Below, one piece after another: positions 8,823 to 17,963 of a stretch of 64,000 nt of DNA. Each line of letters begins with the position of its first letter. The stretch's first letter is position 1. The translations under genes were made by a program, and so were the position numbers. The stretch comes from Leisingera daeponensis DSM 23529 (GTDB lineage: Bacteria > Pseudomonadota > Alphaproteobacteria > Rhodobacterales > Rhodobacteraceae), in NCBI RefSeq assembly GCF_000473145.1, contig NZ_KI421500.1, positions 1,674,225-1,738,224 on the forward strand, given 5' to 3'. The notes beneath the pieces are model-generated. The model did no database searches, was not told the origin of the DNA, and worked only from the letters and a program-made list of their open reading frames with translations.

Positions 8823-9935
8823 ATGACTGGCCCCCGTTACACCCCGCTCGCCCTCTCCCTGCCCGCCACCGTGCCCTTTGTCGGGCCTGAAACCCAAGAG
8901 CGCGCGCGCGGCGTGCCCTTCACCGCGCGGCTGGGGGCGAATGAAAACATTTTCGGCCCTTCGCCCAGGGCGGTTGCGGCGATGGCGCAGGCCGCCGCGG
9001 AGATCTGGAAATACGGCGATGCCGAGAACCATGACCTGCGCCTGGCGCTGGCGGCGCATCACGGGGTGCAGCCGGAAAACATCATGGTTGGCGAAGGCAT
9101 CGACGGCTTGCTTGGCTACCTGGTGCGGCTGCTGATCGGCCAGGGCGATGCGGTGGTGACCTCGCTGGGGGCCTATCCGACATTCAATTACCATGTGTCG
9201 GGCTATGGCGGTGTGATTCACACGGTGCCCTACAAGGACGACCGCGAGGATTACGGCGCGCTGTTTGCCAAGGCGGCGGAGGTTGACGCCAAGATCGTCT
9301 ATCTTGCCAATCCCGACAACCCGATGGGCAGCTGGCACAAGGGCGCAGATATTGCCGCGGCGCTGGACCGCCTGCCTGCGGGCTGCCTGCTGTTGCTGGA
9401 CGAGGCCTATGTCGAATGCGCGCCCGAGGGCACCGCGGCCCCCATCAGCGCCGATGATGCGCGGGTGATCCGGATGCGCACGTTTTCCAAGGCCTACGGC
9501 ATGGCGGGGGCGCGGGCGGGATATGCGCTGGGGCATCCGGAGCTGATTTCCGCCTTCAACAAGGTGCGCAACCATTTCGGCATGAACCGGGCGGCGCAGG
9601 CAGGCGCGCTGGCAGCGCTGCTGGATCAGGAGTGGCTGGCGCATATTGCCGGGCAGATCGAGGCGGCGCGGGGCCGGATTGCGGAGATTGCGGCAGCGAA
9701 CGGCCTGAGCGCCCTGCCCTCCGCCACCAATTTCGTGGCGATCGACTGCGGCGGGGACGGCGCCTTTGCCAAGGCGGTGCTGGAGTCGCTGGTCGATCAG
9801 GGGATTTTCGTGCGGATGCCCTTTGCCGCGCCGCAGAACCGCTGCATCCGCGTGAGCTGCGGGCCGGAGGCGGAGCTGGACGCTTTTGCCGCCGCGCTGC
9901 CGCGGGCGCTGGAGGCCGCGCGCCGCGCCGGCTGA
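8823..9935 (+). CDS. histidinol-phosphate-aminotransferase-like PLP enzyme
   Basis: A 370-residue fold-type I aminotransferase. RLGANENIFGPSPRA is the N-terminal substrate/anchor segment, NPDNPMG holds the PLP-ring Asn, DEAYVE the pyridine-N Asp, and FSKAYGMAGARAGY carries the PLP lysine Lys223; a C-terminal IRVSCG holds the carboxylate Arg. It resembles HisC but there are no his genes nearby, and roseobacters carry several such paralogues, so the substrate is uncertain. ATG at 8823 follows a short intergenic region; longer reading upstream would be antisense to the crotonase gene. Confidence 0.85.
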   Translation: MTGPRYTPLALSLPATVPFVGPETQERARGVPFTARLGANENIFGPSPRAVAAMAQAAAEIWKYGDAENHDLRLALAAHHGVQPENIMVGEGIDGLLGYLVRLLIGQGDAVVTSLGAYPTFNYHVSGYGGVIHTVPYKDDREDYGALFAKAAEVDAKIVYLANPDNPMGSWHKGADIAAALDRLPAGCLLLLDEAYVECAPEGTAAPISADDARVIRMRTFSKAYGMAGARAGYALGHPELISAFNKVRNHFGMNRAAQAGALAALLDQEWLAHIAGQIEAARGRIAEIAAANGLSALPSATNFVAIDCGGDGAFAKAVLESLVDQGIFVRMPFAAPQNRCIRVSCGPEAELDAFAAALPRALEAARRAG

Positions 9936-10025
9936 ATTCTGCCAGCGGCGCCCGGATCGCGGCGGTTTTACCGGACATTCACCACTCCAGACCTACCATT
10001 TATATGTAGTCCCTGGAGATTAGTC

Positions 10026-10220
10026 ATGCGTGACCACGAACTGCCGGAAGGCATGCCGGATTTCTTCACTGCCGCGATCACTTTTGCCGGGATCAACCTG
10101 ATGTGGATCTTCTTTGTGATCTGGGTGATGTACGGGCTGGTTCCCGTGCTGGTGCTGGCGGTGCTGATCAACCATTTCATCACCAGGCTGGACATCCGGC
10201 TGAAGTCGCAAAAGGCGTGA
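10026..10220 (+). CDS. small hydrophobic membrane protein, unknown function
   Basis: A 64-residue protein with an acidic start (MRDHELPEGMPDFF) and one long or two short membrane helices (about residues 14-50, rich in I, L, V, W, F), ending in a basic tail (RLDIRLKSQKA). AT-rich sequence upstream (about 9970-10020) may hold its promoter. It stands alone between two aminotransferase genes. No family was recognised. Confidence 0.6.
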   Translation: MRDHELPEGMPDFFTAAITFAGINLMWIFFVIWVMYGLVPVLVLAVLINHFITRLDIRLKSQKA

Positions 10221-10251
10221 CGCCGCCTTTTGCCTGCGCCCGGCCGGGAGT

Positions 10252-11460
10252 CTAGCGGCCTGCCAGCGCGGTTGCCGCGGCCTCCAGCGCGCCGCCCCCG
10301 TGCGGGATGTCCAGCGCCTTGAGGCCGGTTTCGATGCCGCCCAGCAGGCCCATGATCATATGCCCGTTGACATGGCCCATGTGGCCAAGCCGGAAGAAGC
10401 CGTGCCATTCCGGGCTGCGGGGCGGCGCCATGCCCAGGCCGATGCCGAGGGTCAGGCCCAGGTTCTGTTCCAGCCACGTCCGCAACTCGGTGCCGAGCGG
10501 CGATCCGATCCGCAGCGCGGTGACCGCATGGGAGCGCAGGGCGCGGTCCGGCACGTTCATCTTCAGCGGGCCGTCCCGGCCCCAGGCCTCGCAAGCGGCC
10601 CAGATGGCGCCGGCCAGACGGGCGTGGCGGGCCCAGACCGCCTCCATCCCCTCGGCGTGGATCATGTCCAGCGCGGCGCGCAGGCCGTAAAGGTGATGGG
10701 TGGGCGCGGTGCCGCCGAAATACTGATAGAACTCTTCCGGGTTGGCGCGCGGCTCCCAGTCCCAGTAGCGGCTGATCCGCGGCAGCGCCCGGCGCGCCTC
10801 CGCGGCGCGGGTGTTGAAGAACACAAAGCCCATGCCCGCAGGCACCATCAGCCCCTTCTGGCAGGCGGTGACCATGACATCCACACCCCACGCGTCCATC
10901 TCGAACCGGTCGCAGCCGAGCGAGGCGATGCAATCGGCCATCAGCAGCGCCGGGTGGCCGGCCGCATCCAGCGCCCGGCGCAGGGCGGCAACGTCGTTGC
11001 GGATCGAGCTGGAGGTGTCCACATGCACGCCCAGCACCGCCTTGATGCGGTGGCCGGTGTCGGCGGCCAGCGCCGCGGCGATCCGGTCCATGTCCCAGGG
11101 CGCGTGGTTGCCGGAATCCAGGATCTCAGTCTCGATCCCCAGCCCCTCAGCCATTTCCGCCCAGCCGATGGCAAAGCGGCCCGACGAGGGCACCAGCACC
11201 TTGTCGCCCGGCTGCAGGGTGTTTTGCAGCGCCGCCTCCCAGGCGCCGTGGCCGTTAGAGATGTAGATCGCAACCTGATGCTGCGTGCGCGCGACCCGGC
11301 GCAGGCCGGGGATCAGGGTGGCGGTCATCTCCACCAGTTCGCCCGCGTAGATGTTGGGGGACGGGCGGTGCATCGCCTGCAGCACCTGATCCGGAATGAC
11401 CGAAGGTCCGGGGATGGCCAGGTAGGACCGGCCTGCGGCTGCGTTCACTGATCCGCTCAT
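10252..11460 (-). CDS. serine/alanine--glyoxylate-type aminotransferase (class V)
   Basis: A 402-residue class V aminotransferase. It opens LAIPGPSVIPDQVLQAM, as in alanine- and serine-glyoxylate aminotransferases, has SNGHGAWEAAL for phosphate binding, and the PLP lysine is Lys202 in ACQKGLMVPAGM. FRLGHMGHVN near the C-terminus holds the carboxylate-binding Arg. It would interconvert glyoxylate and glycine using Ser, Ala or a related donor. Sequence alone does not settle the donor. It is divergent from the ABC exporter at 11617. Confidence 0.87.
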   Translation of the reverse strand: MSGSVNAAAGRSYLAIPGPSVIPDQVLQAMHRPSPNIYAGELVEMTATLIPGLRRVARTQHQVAIYISNGHGAWEAALQNTLQPGDKVLVPSSGRFAIGWAEMAEGLGIETEILDSGNHAPWDMDRIAAALAADTGHRIKAVLGVHVDTSSSIRNDVAALRRALDAAGHPALLMADCIASLGCDRFEMDAWGVDVMVTACQKGLMVPAGMGFVFFNTRAAEARRALPRISRYWDWEPRANPEEFYQYFGGTAPTHHLYGLRAALDMIHAEGMEAVWARHARLAGAIWAACEAWGRDGPLKMNVPDRALRSHAVTALRIGSPLGTELRTWLEQNLGLTLGIGLGMAPPRSPEWHGFFRLGHMGHVNGHMIMGLLGGIETGLKALDIPHGGGALEAAATALAGR

Positions 11461-11616
11461 TTTTGGTATTCCTTGCAGCGCGGAGGACGCCCCTGCCCGC
11501 CGCGGTTGATCTGTCCTGCCACACTAGCCGCCCGGCGCGCCGGGTCAATTCCGCAGTGCGCAGCGTCACGGCGAATTGCTTGCGCCCTGCCCCGGAGCTG
11601 CTTAAATGGTCGCGGC

Positions 11617-13530
11617 ATGTCAGAAAAGGCCCGTAATGACCCGAATTCCCTGCCGGATCCTCCCCGCATGAGCAAGCCTCACAAATCCTCCCGCGAGCTG
11701 TTCAGCTGGCTGTGGCGCGGATACCTGCGCCATTACATCGGACTGCTGGGCGTCGCCGTGATCTTCATGCTGGTGGAAGGCGCCACCATGGGCGCGCTTG
11801 GCTATATGATGCAGCCGATGTTCGACCTGGTGTTTGTCGCGGGCAATTCCGACGCGCTGGTCTGGGTCAGCCTGGCGTTTCTGGCGATCTTCACCCTGCG
11901 CGGCGTGTCCAGCGTCACCCAGAAAGTGCTGCTGAGCAAGGTCTCGCAGACCTCTGCCGCGCATCTGCGCAAGGACATGCTGGCCCGGCTCATCCGCCAG
12001 GACCCGGCGTTTCACCAGCAGCACCCGCCGGGGCTGCTGCTGCAGCGGGTGCAAAGCGACGTGGGGGCGATCAACGCGGTCTGGCAGGCGGTCATCACCG
12101 GCGCGGGCCGCGATCTGGTGGCGCTGGTGGCGGTTCTGGGCGTGGCCTTCAGCATCGACTGGCGCTGGACCCTGATCCTGCTCATCGGGGTGCCGGTGCT
12201 GCTGCTGCCGATCGCCTCGATCCAGCGCTACGTGCGCAAGAAGGCGTCGCGGGCGCGCGATCTGGGCGCCGATCTGGCGACCCGGCTGGACGAGATCTTC
12301 CACGGCATCGTGCCGGTCAAGCTGAACCGGCTGGAGGAGTATCAGACCCGCCGCTTTGGCGAGCGGCAGGACGAATTTGTCCGCTCCGAGGTGAAGGCGG
12401 CCTTTGGCACCTCCTCGATTTCCGGGATGACCGACATCATGGCGGGCGTCGGCTTCATGGCGGTGCTGCTGTATGGCGGCAACGAAATCATCGCCGGCGA
12501 AAAGACCGTCGGCCAGTTCATGAGCTTCTTCACCTCGATCGGGCTGTCGTTTGAACCGATGCGGCGGCTGGCCAATATCTCGGGCGTGTGGCAGGGCGCG
12601 GCGGCGGCGCTGGAGCGCATCAAGGAGCTGCTGGACGCGCCGATCCTGCTGAGCGAGCCTGCCGCGCCGAAGCCGGCGCCGGAAGGGCTGCCGGAGATCC
12701 GGCTGGAGGGCGTTGGCCTGGCCTATGGCGATGCGCGGATCCTGCAGGGGCTGAACCTGGAGGCCGAGGCGGGCAAGACCACGGCGCTGGTGGGGGCCTC
12801 CGGCGCGGGCAAGTCGACGATCTTCAACCTGCTGACGCGGATGGTCGATCCGCAGACGGGCTCCGTCACGGTCGGCGGCGTCGAGGTCCAGGACCTGAAC
12901 ACCGCAGACCTGCGCAGCCTGTTTTCGGTGGTGACGCAAGATGCGATGCTGTTTGACGAGACCTTGCGCGAGAACATCGTGCTGGGGCGCACCGATGTGA
13001 GTGACGAAGAGCTGCAGGCGGCGCTGGATGCCTCGCATGTGGCAGATTTCCTGCCCAAGCTGGAGCATGGCCTGGAAACCCGGGTCGGCCCGCGCGGCTC
13101 GGCCCTGTCGGGCGGCCAGCGGCAGCGGGTGGTGATCGCGCGGGCGCTTTTGCGCAACACGCCGGTCTTGCTGCTGGACGAGGCGACCTCGGCCCTGGAT
13201 GCGCAGTCGGAGAAAGTGGTGCAGCAGGCGCTGGACAGGCTGGCGGGCGGGCGCACCACGCTGGTGATCGCGCATCGGCTGTCGACCATCCGCAACGCCG
13301 ACAAGATCGTGGTGATGGACCGCGGCCAGGTGGTGGATCAGGGCAGCCATGACGAGCTGCTGGCGCGCGGCGGCATCTATGCCGATCTGTACCGGCTGCA
13401 GTTCCAGGACGGCAAGACGCTGGTGGACACCGCCAGCATCGCCGCCCAGGCGCAACAGGTGCCGGAAGGCGCGGCGCACAACGGCAAGGAGCGCTGGTTC
13501 CGCCGCTTTGCCCGCAAGGTGTTCGGCTGA
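11617..13530 (+). CDS. MsbA-like ABC exporter (fused permease and ATPase)
   Basis: A 637-residue half-transporter: an N-terminal six-helix membrane domain (about residues 35-340) and a C-terminal ATPase with Walker A GASGAGKST, signature ALSGGQRQRVVIARALL, Walker B LLLDEATSALD and switch His in IAHRLS. Such proteins dimerise and export lipids, lipid-linked molecules or drugs; lipid A flippase MsbA is the closest type by eye. ATG at 11617 was chosen, with 11668 an alternative. A hydrophilic tail of about 40 residues follows the ATPase. The glycosyltransferase gene that follows is convergent. Confidence 0.9.
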   Translation: MSEKARNDPNSLPDPPRMSKPHKSSRELFSWLWRGYLRHYIGLLGVAVIFMLVEGATMGALGYMMQPMFDLVFVAGNSDALVWVSLAFLAIFTLRGVSSVTQKVLLSKVSQTSAAHLRKDMLARLIRQDPAFHQQHPPGLLLQRVQSDVGAINAVWQAVITGAGRDLVALVAVLGVAFSIDWRWTLILLIGVPVLLLPIASIQRYVRKKASRARDLGADLATRLDEIFHGIVPVKLNRLEEYQTRRFGERQDEFVRSEVKAAFGTSSISGMTDIMAGVGFMAVLLYGGNEIIAGEKTVGQFMSFFTSIGLSFEPMRRLANISGVWQGAAAALERIKELLDAPILLSEPAAPKPAPEGLPEIRLEGVGLAYGDARILQGLNLEAEAGKTTALVGASGAGKSTIFNLLTRMVDPQTGSVTVGGVEVQDLNTADLRSLFSVVTQDAMLFDETLRENIVLGRTDVSDEELQAALDASHVADFLPKLEHGLETRVGPRGSALSGGQRQRVVIARALLRNTPVLLLDEATSALDAQSEKVVQQALDRLAGGRTTLVIAHRLSTIRNADKIVVMDRGQVVDQGSHDELLARGGIYADLYRLQFQDGKTLVDTASIAAQAQQVPEGAAHNGKERWFRRFARKVFG

Positions 13531-13591
13531 ACTCCAGCTTTCCTTTTGAACACTGAGGGCAGCGCCCGGCCTGCCGGCCGGGCGGAACAGG

Positions 13592-14272
13592 CTATTTGCT
13601 GTAGGACTTTGCCAGCCTCTCCGGGGCCGCACCGAGGAAATACCGCATCAGCGTCCACAGGTTCCGCCCGCCGCGCCGCAACCAGCCGGCGCGCTGATAA
13701 CGCGCCGCGCTGGTCAGCGCCGCTGAGGGCAAGGCGGTCAGCCCCGTGAGGCGGCGCACCAGCGCCACATCCTCCATCAGCGGCTGGTCGGGGTAGCCGC
13801 CCGCGGCCTCATAGTCTTCGCGGCGGATCAGCAGGCCCTGATCGCCATAGGGCAGCCCGAACAGGCTGGCGCGCAGGTTGGCCCAGCCCGCGACCCAGGC
13901 GGGCATCAGCCCGCGCGCCCGGAACCGCAGCCGGAAATAGGCGGGATGCCCCTGCCCCTCCTGCACATGCTGCGCCACCGCTGCGGCCCAGCCCGGCTCC
14001 AGGCGGGTGTCGGCATGGATCACCAGCAGCCACTCCCCCCTGGCCGCCGCACAGCCCCGGCGCAGCTGGCCGCCGCGCGACGGCGCGCCGCTGATCCACT
14101 CGGCACCTGCGGCCTGAGCGATGGCGCCCGTCTCATCCGTGGAGCCGCCGTCGGTGATGACCAGTTCGCGGATCAGCCCGGCGCCCAGCCCCTCCATCAG
14201 ATGCTCCAGGCAGGCTGGCAGCTCCTCTGCGGCGTTGAGGGTCGGGATCACGATGCTGACCGGCGCGGGCAT
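13592..14272 (-). CDS. family 2-type glycosyltransferase (TIGR04283-like)
   Basis: A 226-residue GT-A glycosyltransferase. SIVIPTLNAAEELP starts the nucleotide-sugar fold, ELVITDGGSTDET is the family 2 Asp motif, and LLVIHADTRLEPGW supplies the DxD-like metal site. GYPDQPLMEDVALVRRL matches the catalytic ED region. The length and the LFGLPYGDQG motif fit the TIGR04283 group, some of whose members sit in arsenosugar clusters; no arsenosugar genes are near. It is convergent with the ABC exporter and divergent from ygfZ. Confidence 0.82.
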   Translation of the reverse strand: MPAPVSIVIPTLNAAEELPACLEHLMEGLGAGLIRELVITDGGSTDETGAIAQAAGAEWISGAPSRGGQLRRGCAAARGEWLLVIHADTRLEPGWAAAVAQHVQEGQGHPAYFRLRFRARGLMPAWVAGWANLRASLFGLPYGDQGLLIRREDYEAAGGYPDQPLMEDVALVRRLTGLTALPSAALTSAARYQRAGWLRRGGRNLWTLMRYFLGAAPERLAKSYSK

Positions 14273-14371
14273 GGGGGCTTCCTCTGCGGATTTGCTGTTT
14301 TCTTCCGCCCTGCTTCCTATATCACTGGGCCAAGCAGTGAAACGCCCCGAGAGGCACACAGGAGAAAACAC

Positions 14372-15106
14372 ATGAGCGACCGCCGTATCCTGCGCCTGAG
14401 CGGCAGCGACGCCAAGAGCTTCCTGCAAGGGCTTGTCACCAATAACGTCGACCGGCTGGACGACGGGCTGGTCTATGCCGCGCTGTTGACGCCGCAGGGC
14501 AAGTACATCGCGGATTTTTTTCTGGCCGCCGATGGCGATGCGGTGCTGCTGGACGTGGACGCGCCGCTGGCCGAGGGATTGCTGAAGCGGCTGAACATGT
14601 ACCGGCTGCGCGCCGATGTGCAGGTGGAGATGACGGAGCTGCAGGTGAAGCGCGGCACCGGGGCGGCCCCGGAAGGCGCGCTGGCCGATCCGCGCCACCC
14701 GGCGATGGGCTGGCGGCTGTACGGGCTTGAAGGCGGCGATGACGGCAGCGACTGGGGCGCGATCCGGGTGGCCCATTGCATCCCGGAAACCGGGGTCGAG
14801 CTGGGGCCGGAGAGCTATATCCTGGAGGCGGGGTTTGAGGCTTTGAACGGGGTGGATTTCCGCAAGGGCTGCTATGTCGGCCAGGAGGTGACCGCGCGGA
14901 TGAAGCACAAGACCGAGCTGCGCAAGGGCTTCCGCACGGTTGAGGTCGAGGGCGCGGCGCCGGTGGGAACGGAGATCACCGCCGGGGGCAAGCCGGCTGG
15001 CACGCTGTTCACCCAGTCGGGCGGCAAGGGCATTGCCTACCTGCGGTTCGACCGCGCCAAGGGGGAGATGCAGGCGGGAGACGCCCGCGTTACCTGGACG
15101 CCGTGA
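14372..15106 (+). CDS. ygfZ: YgfZ/GcvT-type folate-binding protein
   Basis: A 244-residue member of the COG0354 family, tetrahydrofolate-dependent proteins that help maintain iron-sulfur enzymes. Residues 165-172 read KGCYVGQE, the family signature KGCYxGQE with Cys167. It starts with MSDRRILRLSGSDAKSFLQG, the usual N-terminus. ATG at 14372 follows ACAGGAG. The stop overlaps the GTG start of the downstream kinase-like gene as GTGA. Confidence 0.93.
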   Translation: MSDRRILRLSGSDAKSFLQGLVTNNVDRLDDGLVYAALLTPQGKYIADFFLAADGDAVLLDVDAPLAEGLLKRLNMYRLRADVQVEMTELQVKRGTGAAPEGALADPRHPAMGWRLYGLEGGDDGSDWGAIRVAHCIPETGVELGPESYILEAGFEALNGVDFRKGCYVGQEVTARMKHKTELRKGFRTVEVEGAAPVGTEITAGGKPAGTLFTQSGGKGIAYLRFDRAKGEMQAGDARVTWTP

Positions 15107-15906
15107 ACGGGCTGAACCAGACGGTTCTGTCCCTGCTGGGCGCGGAAGTTGCAGGCGCCCGGCCGCTGCATGGCGGCGACCTGTCGGAGGTGCAGCTCCT
15201 CTCCTTGAACGATGGCCGCCGGGTGGTGGCCAAGACCGGGCCGCTGGTGGCTGTGGAGGCGGCGATGCTGCGCGCGATCCGGGCCGCGGGCGCGCCTGCG
15301 CCTGAGGTGCTGGGCGTTGCCGGTCATGTGCTGCTGATGGAGGCGCTGGAGGAGACCACGGCCGGCGCGGCGGGCTGGCAGGCCTTGGGCGGTGCGCTGC
15401 GGCAGCTGCATTCGGTGACAGGCCCGCAGTACGGCTGGGCGGAGGACTATGCCTTTGGCGCCGTCGCGATCCCCAATGCGCCGCTGCCCGATTGGCCGGC
15501 GTTCTGGGCGGGCCGCCGGCTGCTGGCTGCCCCGGACGCCCTGCCCCGCGATCTGCGGCTGCGGGTTGAGGCGCTGTGCGCGCGGCTGCCGGAGCTGCTG
15601 CCCGCCGCGCCGCCTGCCGCCCTGCTGCATGGCGATTTATGGACGGGAAATGTGCTGTTCAGCGGCGCTGGCGCCTATCTGATCGACCCGGCCTGCTACT
15701 GGGGCGACGCCGAGGCGGATCTGGCGATGCTGCATCTGTTCGGCACGCCGCCTGCCGCATTTCACGAAGCTTACGGCGCGCTGGAGCCGGGGCATGAGGC
15801 GCGCCGTGCCATCTATCAGCTGTGGCCCGCGCTGGTGCATCTGCGGCTGTTCGGCGCCGGCTACCGGGGAATGGTGGAGGCGCGGCTGGAGGCGCTGGGT
15901 GTTTGA
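15103..15906 (+). CDS. fructosamine kinase family protein
   Basis: A 267-residue protein with the aminoglycoside-phosphotransferase fold. LLHGDLWTGNVLF is the catalytic loop (Asp in HGDLW) and AYLIDPACYWGDAEADLAM the metal-binding segment, both typical of fructosamine/ketosamine 3-kinases. These phosphorylate the sugar of glycated amines and so initiate deglycation. GTG at 15103 overlaps the ygfZ stop by 4 bases, which implies coupled translation. Substrate not established. Confidence 0.88.
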   Translation: MNGLNQTVLSLLGAEVAGARPLHGGDLSEVQLLSLNDGRRVVAKTGPLVAVEAAMLRAIRAAGAPAPEVLGVAGHVLLMEALEETTAGAAGWQALGGALRQLHSVTGPQYGWAEDYAFGAVAIPNAPLPDWPAFWAGRRLLAAPDALPRDLRLRVEALCARLPELLPAAPPAALLHGDLWTGNVLFSGAGAYLIDPACYWGDAEADLAMLHLFGTPPAAFHEAYGALEPGHEARRAIYQLWPALVHLRLFGAGYRGMVEARLEALGV

Positions 15907-15978
15907 CAATCCTCTGTTCACATCCTTGCGCTAGGGTCGCAGGCAGAACCTGCGGGTGATGAACGAGAAGGGTGTTTC

Positions 15979-16524
15979 ATGCGACTGATATTCGGGGCCT
16001 GCCTGGCTGCGCTGGCGGCCTCCCCCGCGCTGGCGGATTACTGGAATTACAATGACTGGCATACCGCCACAGAGCCGCAGGTGTCGGAACAGGACAGCTA
16101 TCTGACCTGCCGCGCCTGGACCGGCGGCGATGGCGACCCGGTCCTGGCGCTGGAGGTGTTTTCCGGCGATGCCGGCCCGCCTGCTGCCTATCCGATGGCC
16201 CAGGTGCAGGAATATGCGCCGCGCCATTACCCGACCATGATGCAGCAGGGCGGCACGGTGGATTTCATCTTTGACTTCGACCGGACGTTTTCCATCGCGG
16301 CAGGCATCAATTCAAGGATCACCGAGGAAGGTCTGGCGGAGGCCGAAAGCGTGCTGAAGTTTGAGGACCATTTGCCGATGCTGCAAGCGATGAAGCAGGG
16401 CCGCTGGGTGGAGATCTGGGCGGGGAACGACATGGTTTACGAAGCCTCGCTCAGCGGGTTCACCGCCGCCTATGGCAAGATGATGGATGAATGCGGCTTC
16501 AGCCTGGCGCTGCCTGCGGGGTGA
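15979..16524 (+). CDS. exported protein of unknown function
   Basis: A 181-residue protein with a clear signal peptide (MRLIFGACLAALAASPALA, cleavage near residue 19) and a mature part starting DYWNYNDWHT. Two cysteines (LTCRAW and DECGF) could form a disulfide in the periplasm. ATG at 15979 follows GAGAAGGGTGTTTC. The central part (GTVDFIFDFDRTFSIAAGIN) looks like a beta-rich domain, with VEIWAGNDMVYEASLSGF reminiscent of proteins that compare treated and control measurements of envelope stress. No family was recognised. It is convergent with efp. Confidence 0.7.
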   Translation: MRLIFGACLAALAASPALADYWNYNDWHTATEPQVSEQDSYLTCRAWTGGDGDPVLALEVFSGDAGPPAAYPMAQVQEYAPRHYPTMMQQGGTVDFIFDFDRTFSIAAGINSRITEEGLAEAESVLKFEDHLPMLQAMKQGRWVEIWAGNDMVYEASLSGFTAAYGKMMDECGFSLALPAG

Positions 16525-16615
16525 TCCGCCTGCCGGCGGATGACGGTGCAAAAGGTTTCTGAAAGCGTCTGCCAAGGGGTTTCAGAAACGTCCTTGGCGC
16601 CGCGCGGAAACGGAA

Positions 16616-16643
16616 AAAGCCGCCCCCGAGGGAGGGCGGCTTT
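16616..16643. terminator. terminator of efp (bidirectional)
   Basis: AAAGCCGCCC at 16616-16625 pairs with GGGCGGCTTT at 16634-16643. On the minus strand five T follow the stem, which suits efp; on the plus strand the T run is short. Confidence 0.82.
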
Positions 16644-16667
16644 CTCACGTCCGGAACGCGGCCTGGA

Positions 16668-17231
16668 TCAGGCGCGCTCGGAATACTCCATGGTCTCGGT
16701 GTTGACCACGATCATCTCGTCCTGGCCGACGAACGGCGGCACCATCACCTTGACGCCATTGTCGAGGATCGCGGGCTTGAAGGAGTTTGCCGCGGTCTGG
16801 CCTTTGACGACCGGCTCGGTCTCGACGATCTTGCAGGTGACTTTCTGCGGCAGGGTCGCGTTCAGCGCCTCGGATTCGTGGAATTCCACCACGATGGTCA
16901 TGCCGTCCTGCAGGAACGGGCGGCGGTCGCCCAGCAGCTCTGCCGGCAGTTCGATCTGCTCGTAGGTTTCGGCGTCCATGAACACCAGCATGCCGTCGCT
17001 CTCATAGAGGAACTGCTGGTCTTTCTGCTCCAGACGCACCTTCTCGACCTTATCGGCGGAGCGGAATCGCTCGTTCAGTTTGGAGCCGTTGCGCAGGTTG
17101 CGCATCTCGACCTGAGCAAAGGCGCCGCCCTTGCCGGGTTTGACGTGATCGACCTTCACCGCTGCCCAAAGGCCGCCATTATGTTCCAGGACGTTACCGG
17201 GGCGGATTTCATTGCCGTTGATCTTGGGCAT
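16668..17231 (-). CDS. efp: elongation factor P
   Basis: A 187-residue, full-length EF-P with three beta-barrel domains. EF-P enters the ribosomal E site and relieves stalling at consecutive prolines. The N-terminal loop reads VKPGKGGAF, with Lys at the position modified in lysylated EF-Ps; whether the modifying enzymes exist is not visible here. The C-terminus EYSERA is shorter than in E. coli, as is common. ATG at 17231. A 217-base region separates it from the divergent small gene at 17449. Confidence 0.96.
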   Translation of the reverse strand: MPKINGNEIRPGNVLEHNGGLWAAVKVDHVKPGKGGAFAQVEMRNLRNGSKLNERFRSADKVEKVRLEQKDQQFLYESDGMLVFMDAETYEQIELPAELLGDRRPFLQDGMTIVVEFHESEALNATLPQKVTCKIVETEPVVKGQTAANSFKPAILDNGVKVMVPPFVGQDEMIVVNTETMEYSERA

Positions 17232-17448
17232 GGAAAAATGCCTTTCAGATGGTTGATGAATTCTTACCAGCCCCTATATCTGGCGGGCTTGGCGCTGGCA
17301 AGACAAGGATATGGTGTGGATTCGGTGAAAAAGGTATGCGCAATTTGCATGAAAGCTATGCATCTGTGCCCTATCCGAATCGTCACAATTCCGCCATAAG
17401 CAGCGCTACGCCGCAAATTGCAATAGCAAGAACAACAAGGGATACGAG

Positions 17449-17766
17449 ATGCGAGATTTCGTAGACGGCACCGCTTATAACAACGAGCAAGGCAACCGCG
17501 CCCGCAAACTGTTTGCTGCCGTGGTCCTGGCCGCATTGGATGATGCCATCGCCGACGACAAGAAATACGGCAATGGCCCGGAACAAATCGCCCGCTGGGC
17601 GCGCTCGCGCGATGGCCGCGAAGTGCTGTCCTGCGCCGGAATCGACCCCAACGAACGGGTGGTCGAAGGCCTGATGGACTTCGTAGGCCGCGGGGTCCGG
17701 ACCTCGGTCGCGCTGTCGCGCGAGGAAAGCGAACGCCGCAACGCTGCGCAGGCTGAAGCCGCCTAA
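17449..17766 (+). CDS. small conserved-looking protein, unknown function
   Basis: A 105-residue cytoplasmic protein, mostly helical: MRDFVDGTAYNNEQGNRARK, then LFAAVVLAALDDAIADDKKY, RDGREVLSCAGIDPNERVVE and an Arg/Ala-rich tail. ATG at 17449 follows AAGGGATACGAG. Its codon use matches its neighbours and it has its own terminator, so it is very likely real. It resembles a small roseobacter-restricted family that I cannot name with confidence. It is divergent from efp. Confidence 0.72.
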   Translation: MRDFVDGTAYNNEQGNRARKLFAAVVLAALDDAIADDKKYGNGPEQIARWARSRDGREVLSCAGIDPNERVVEGLMDFVGRGVRTSVALSREESERRNAAQAEAA

Positions 17767-17792
17767 AGGTTTCTGCCTGCAGTTTTGAAAAG

Positions 17793-17820
17793 CGCGCCCT
17801 TAGCGGGCGCGTTTTTCTTT
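17793..17820 (+). terminator. terminator of the gene at 17449-17766
   Basis: CGCGCCC at 17793-17799 pairs with GGGCGCG at 17805-17811, followed by TTTTTCTTT. It begins 26 bases after the stop. Confidence 0.87.
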
Positions 17821-17963
17821 TGCCTGTACGCATTTCCCCGGCGTCAACCGGTCGCCCCCGGACAGCGTGCCGACGGTTCCGGCGCAGCCGTTATGGACGG
17901 CGGCGTCTAACCTGCTATGCAGGCCCGTGACATACGGGGTGCAGGCAGGGAGCTGGCAGCAAG

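Noticed and set aside
17767..17963. Cobalamin riboswitch upstream of cobQ
   Set aside because: No B12-box-like conserved sequence or layered stems were seen in the 197 bases, apart from a terminator of the preceding gene.
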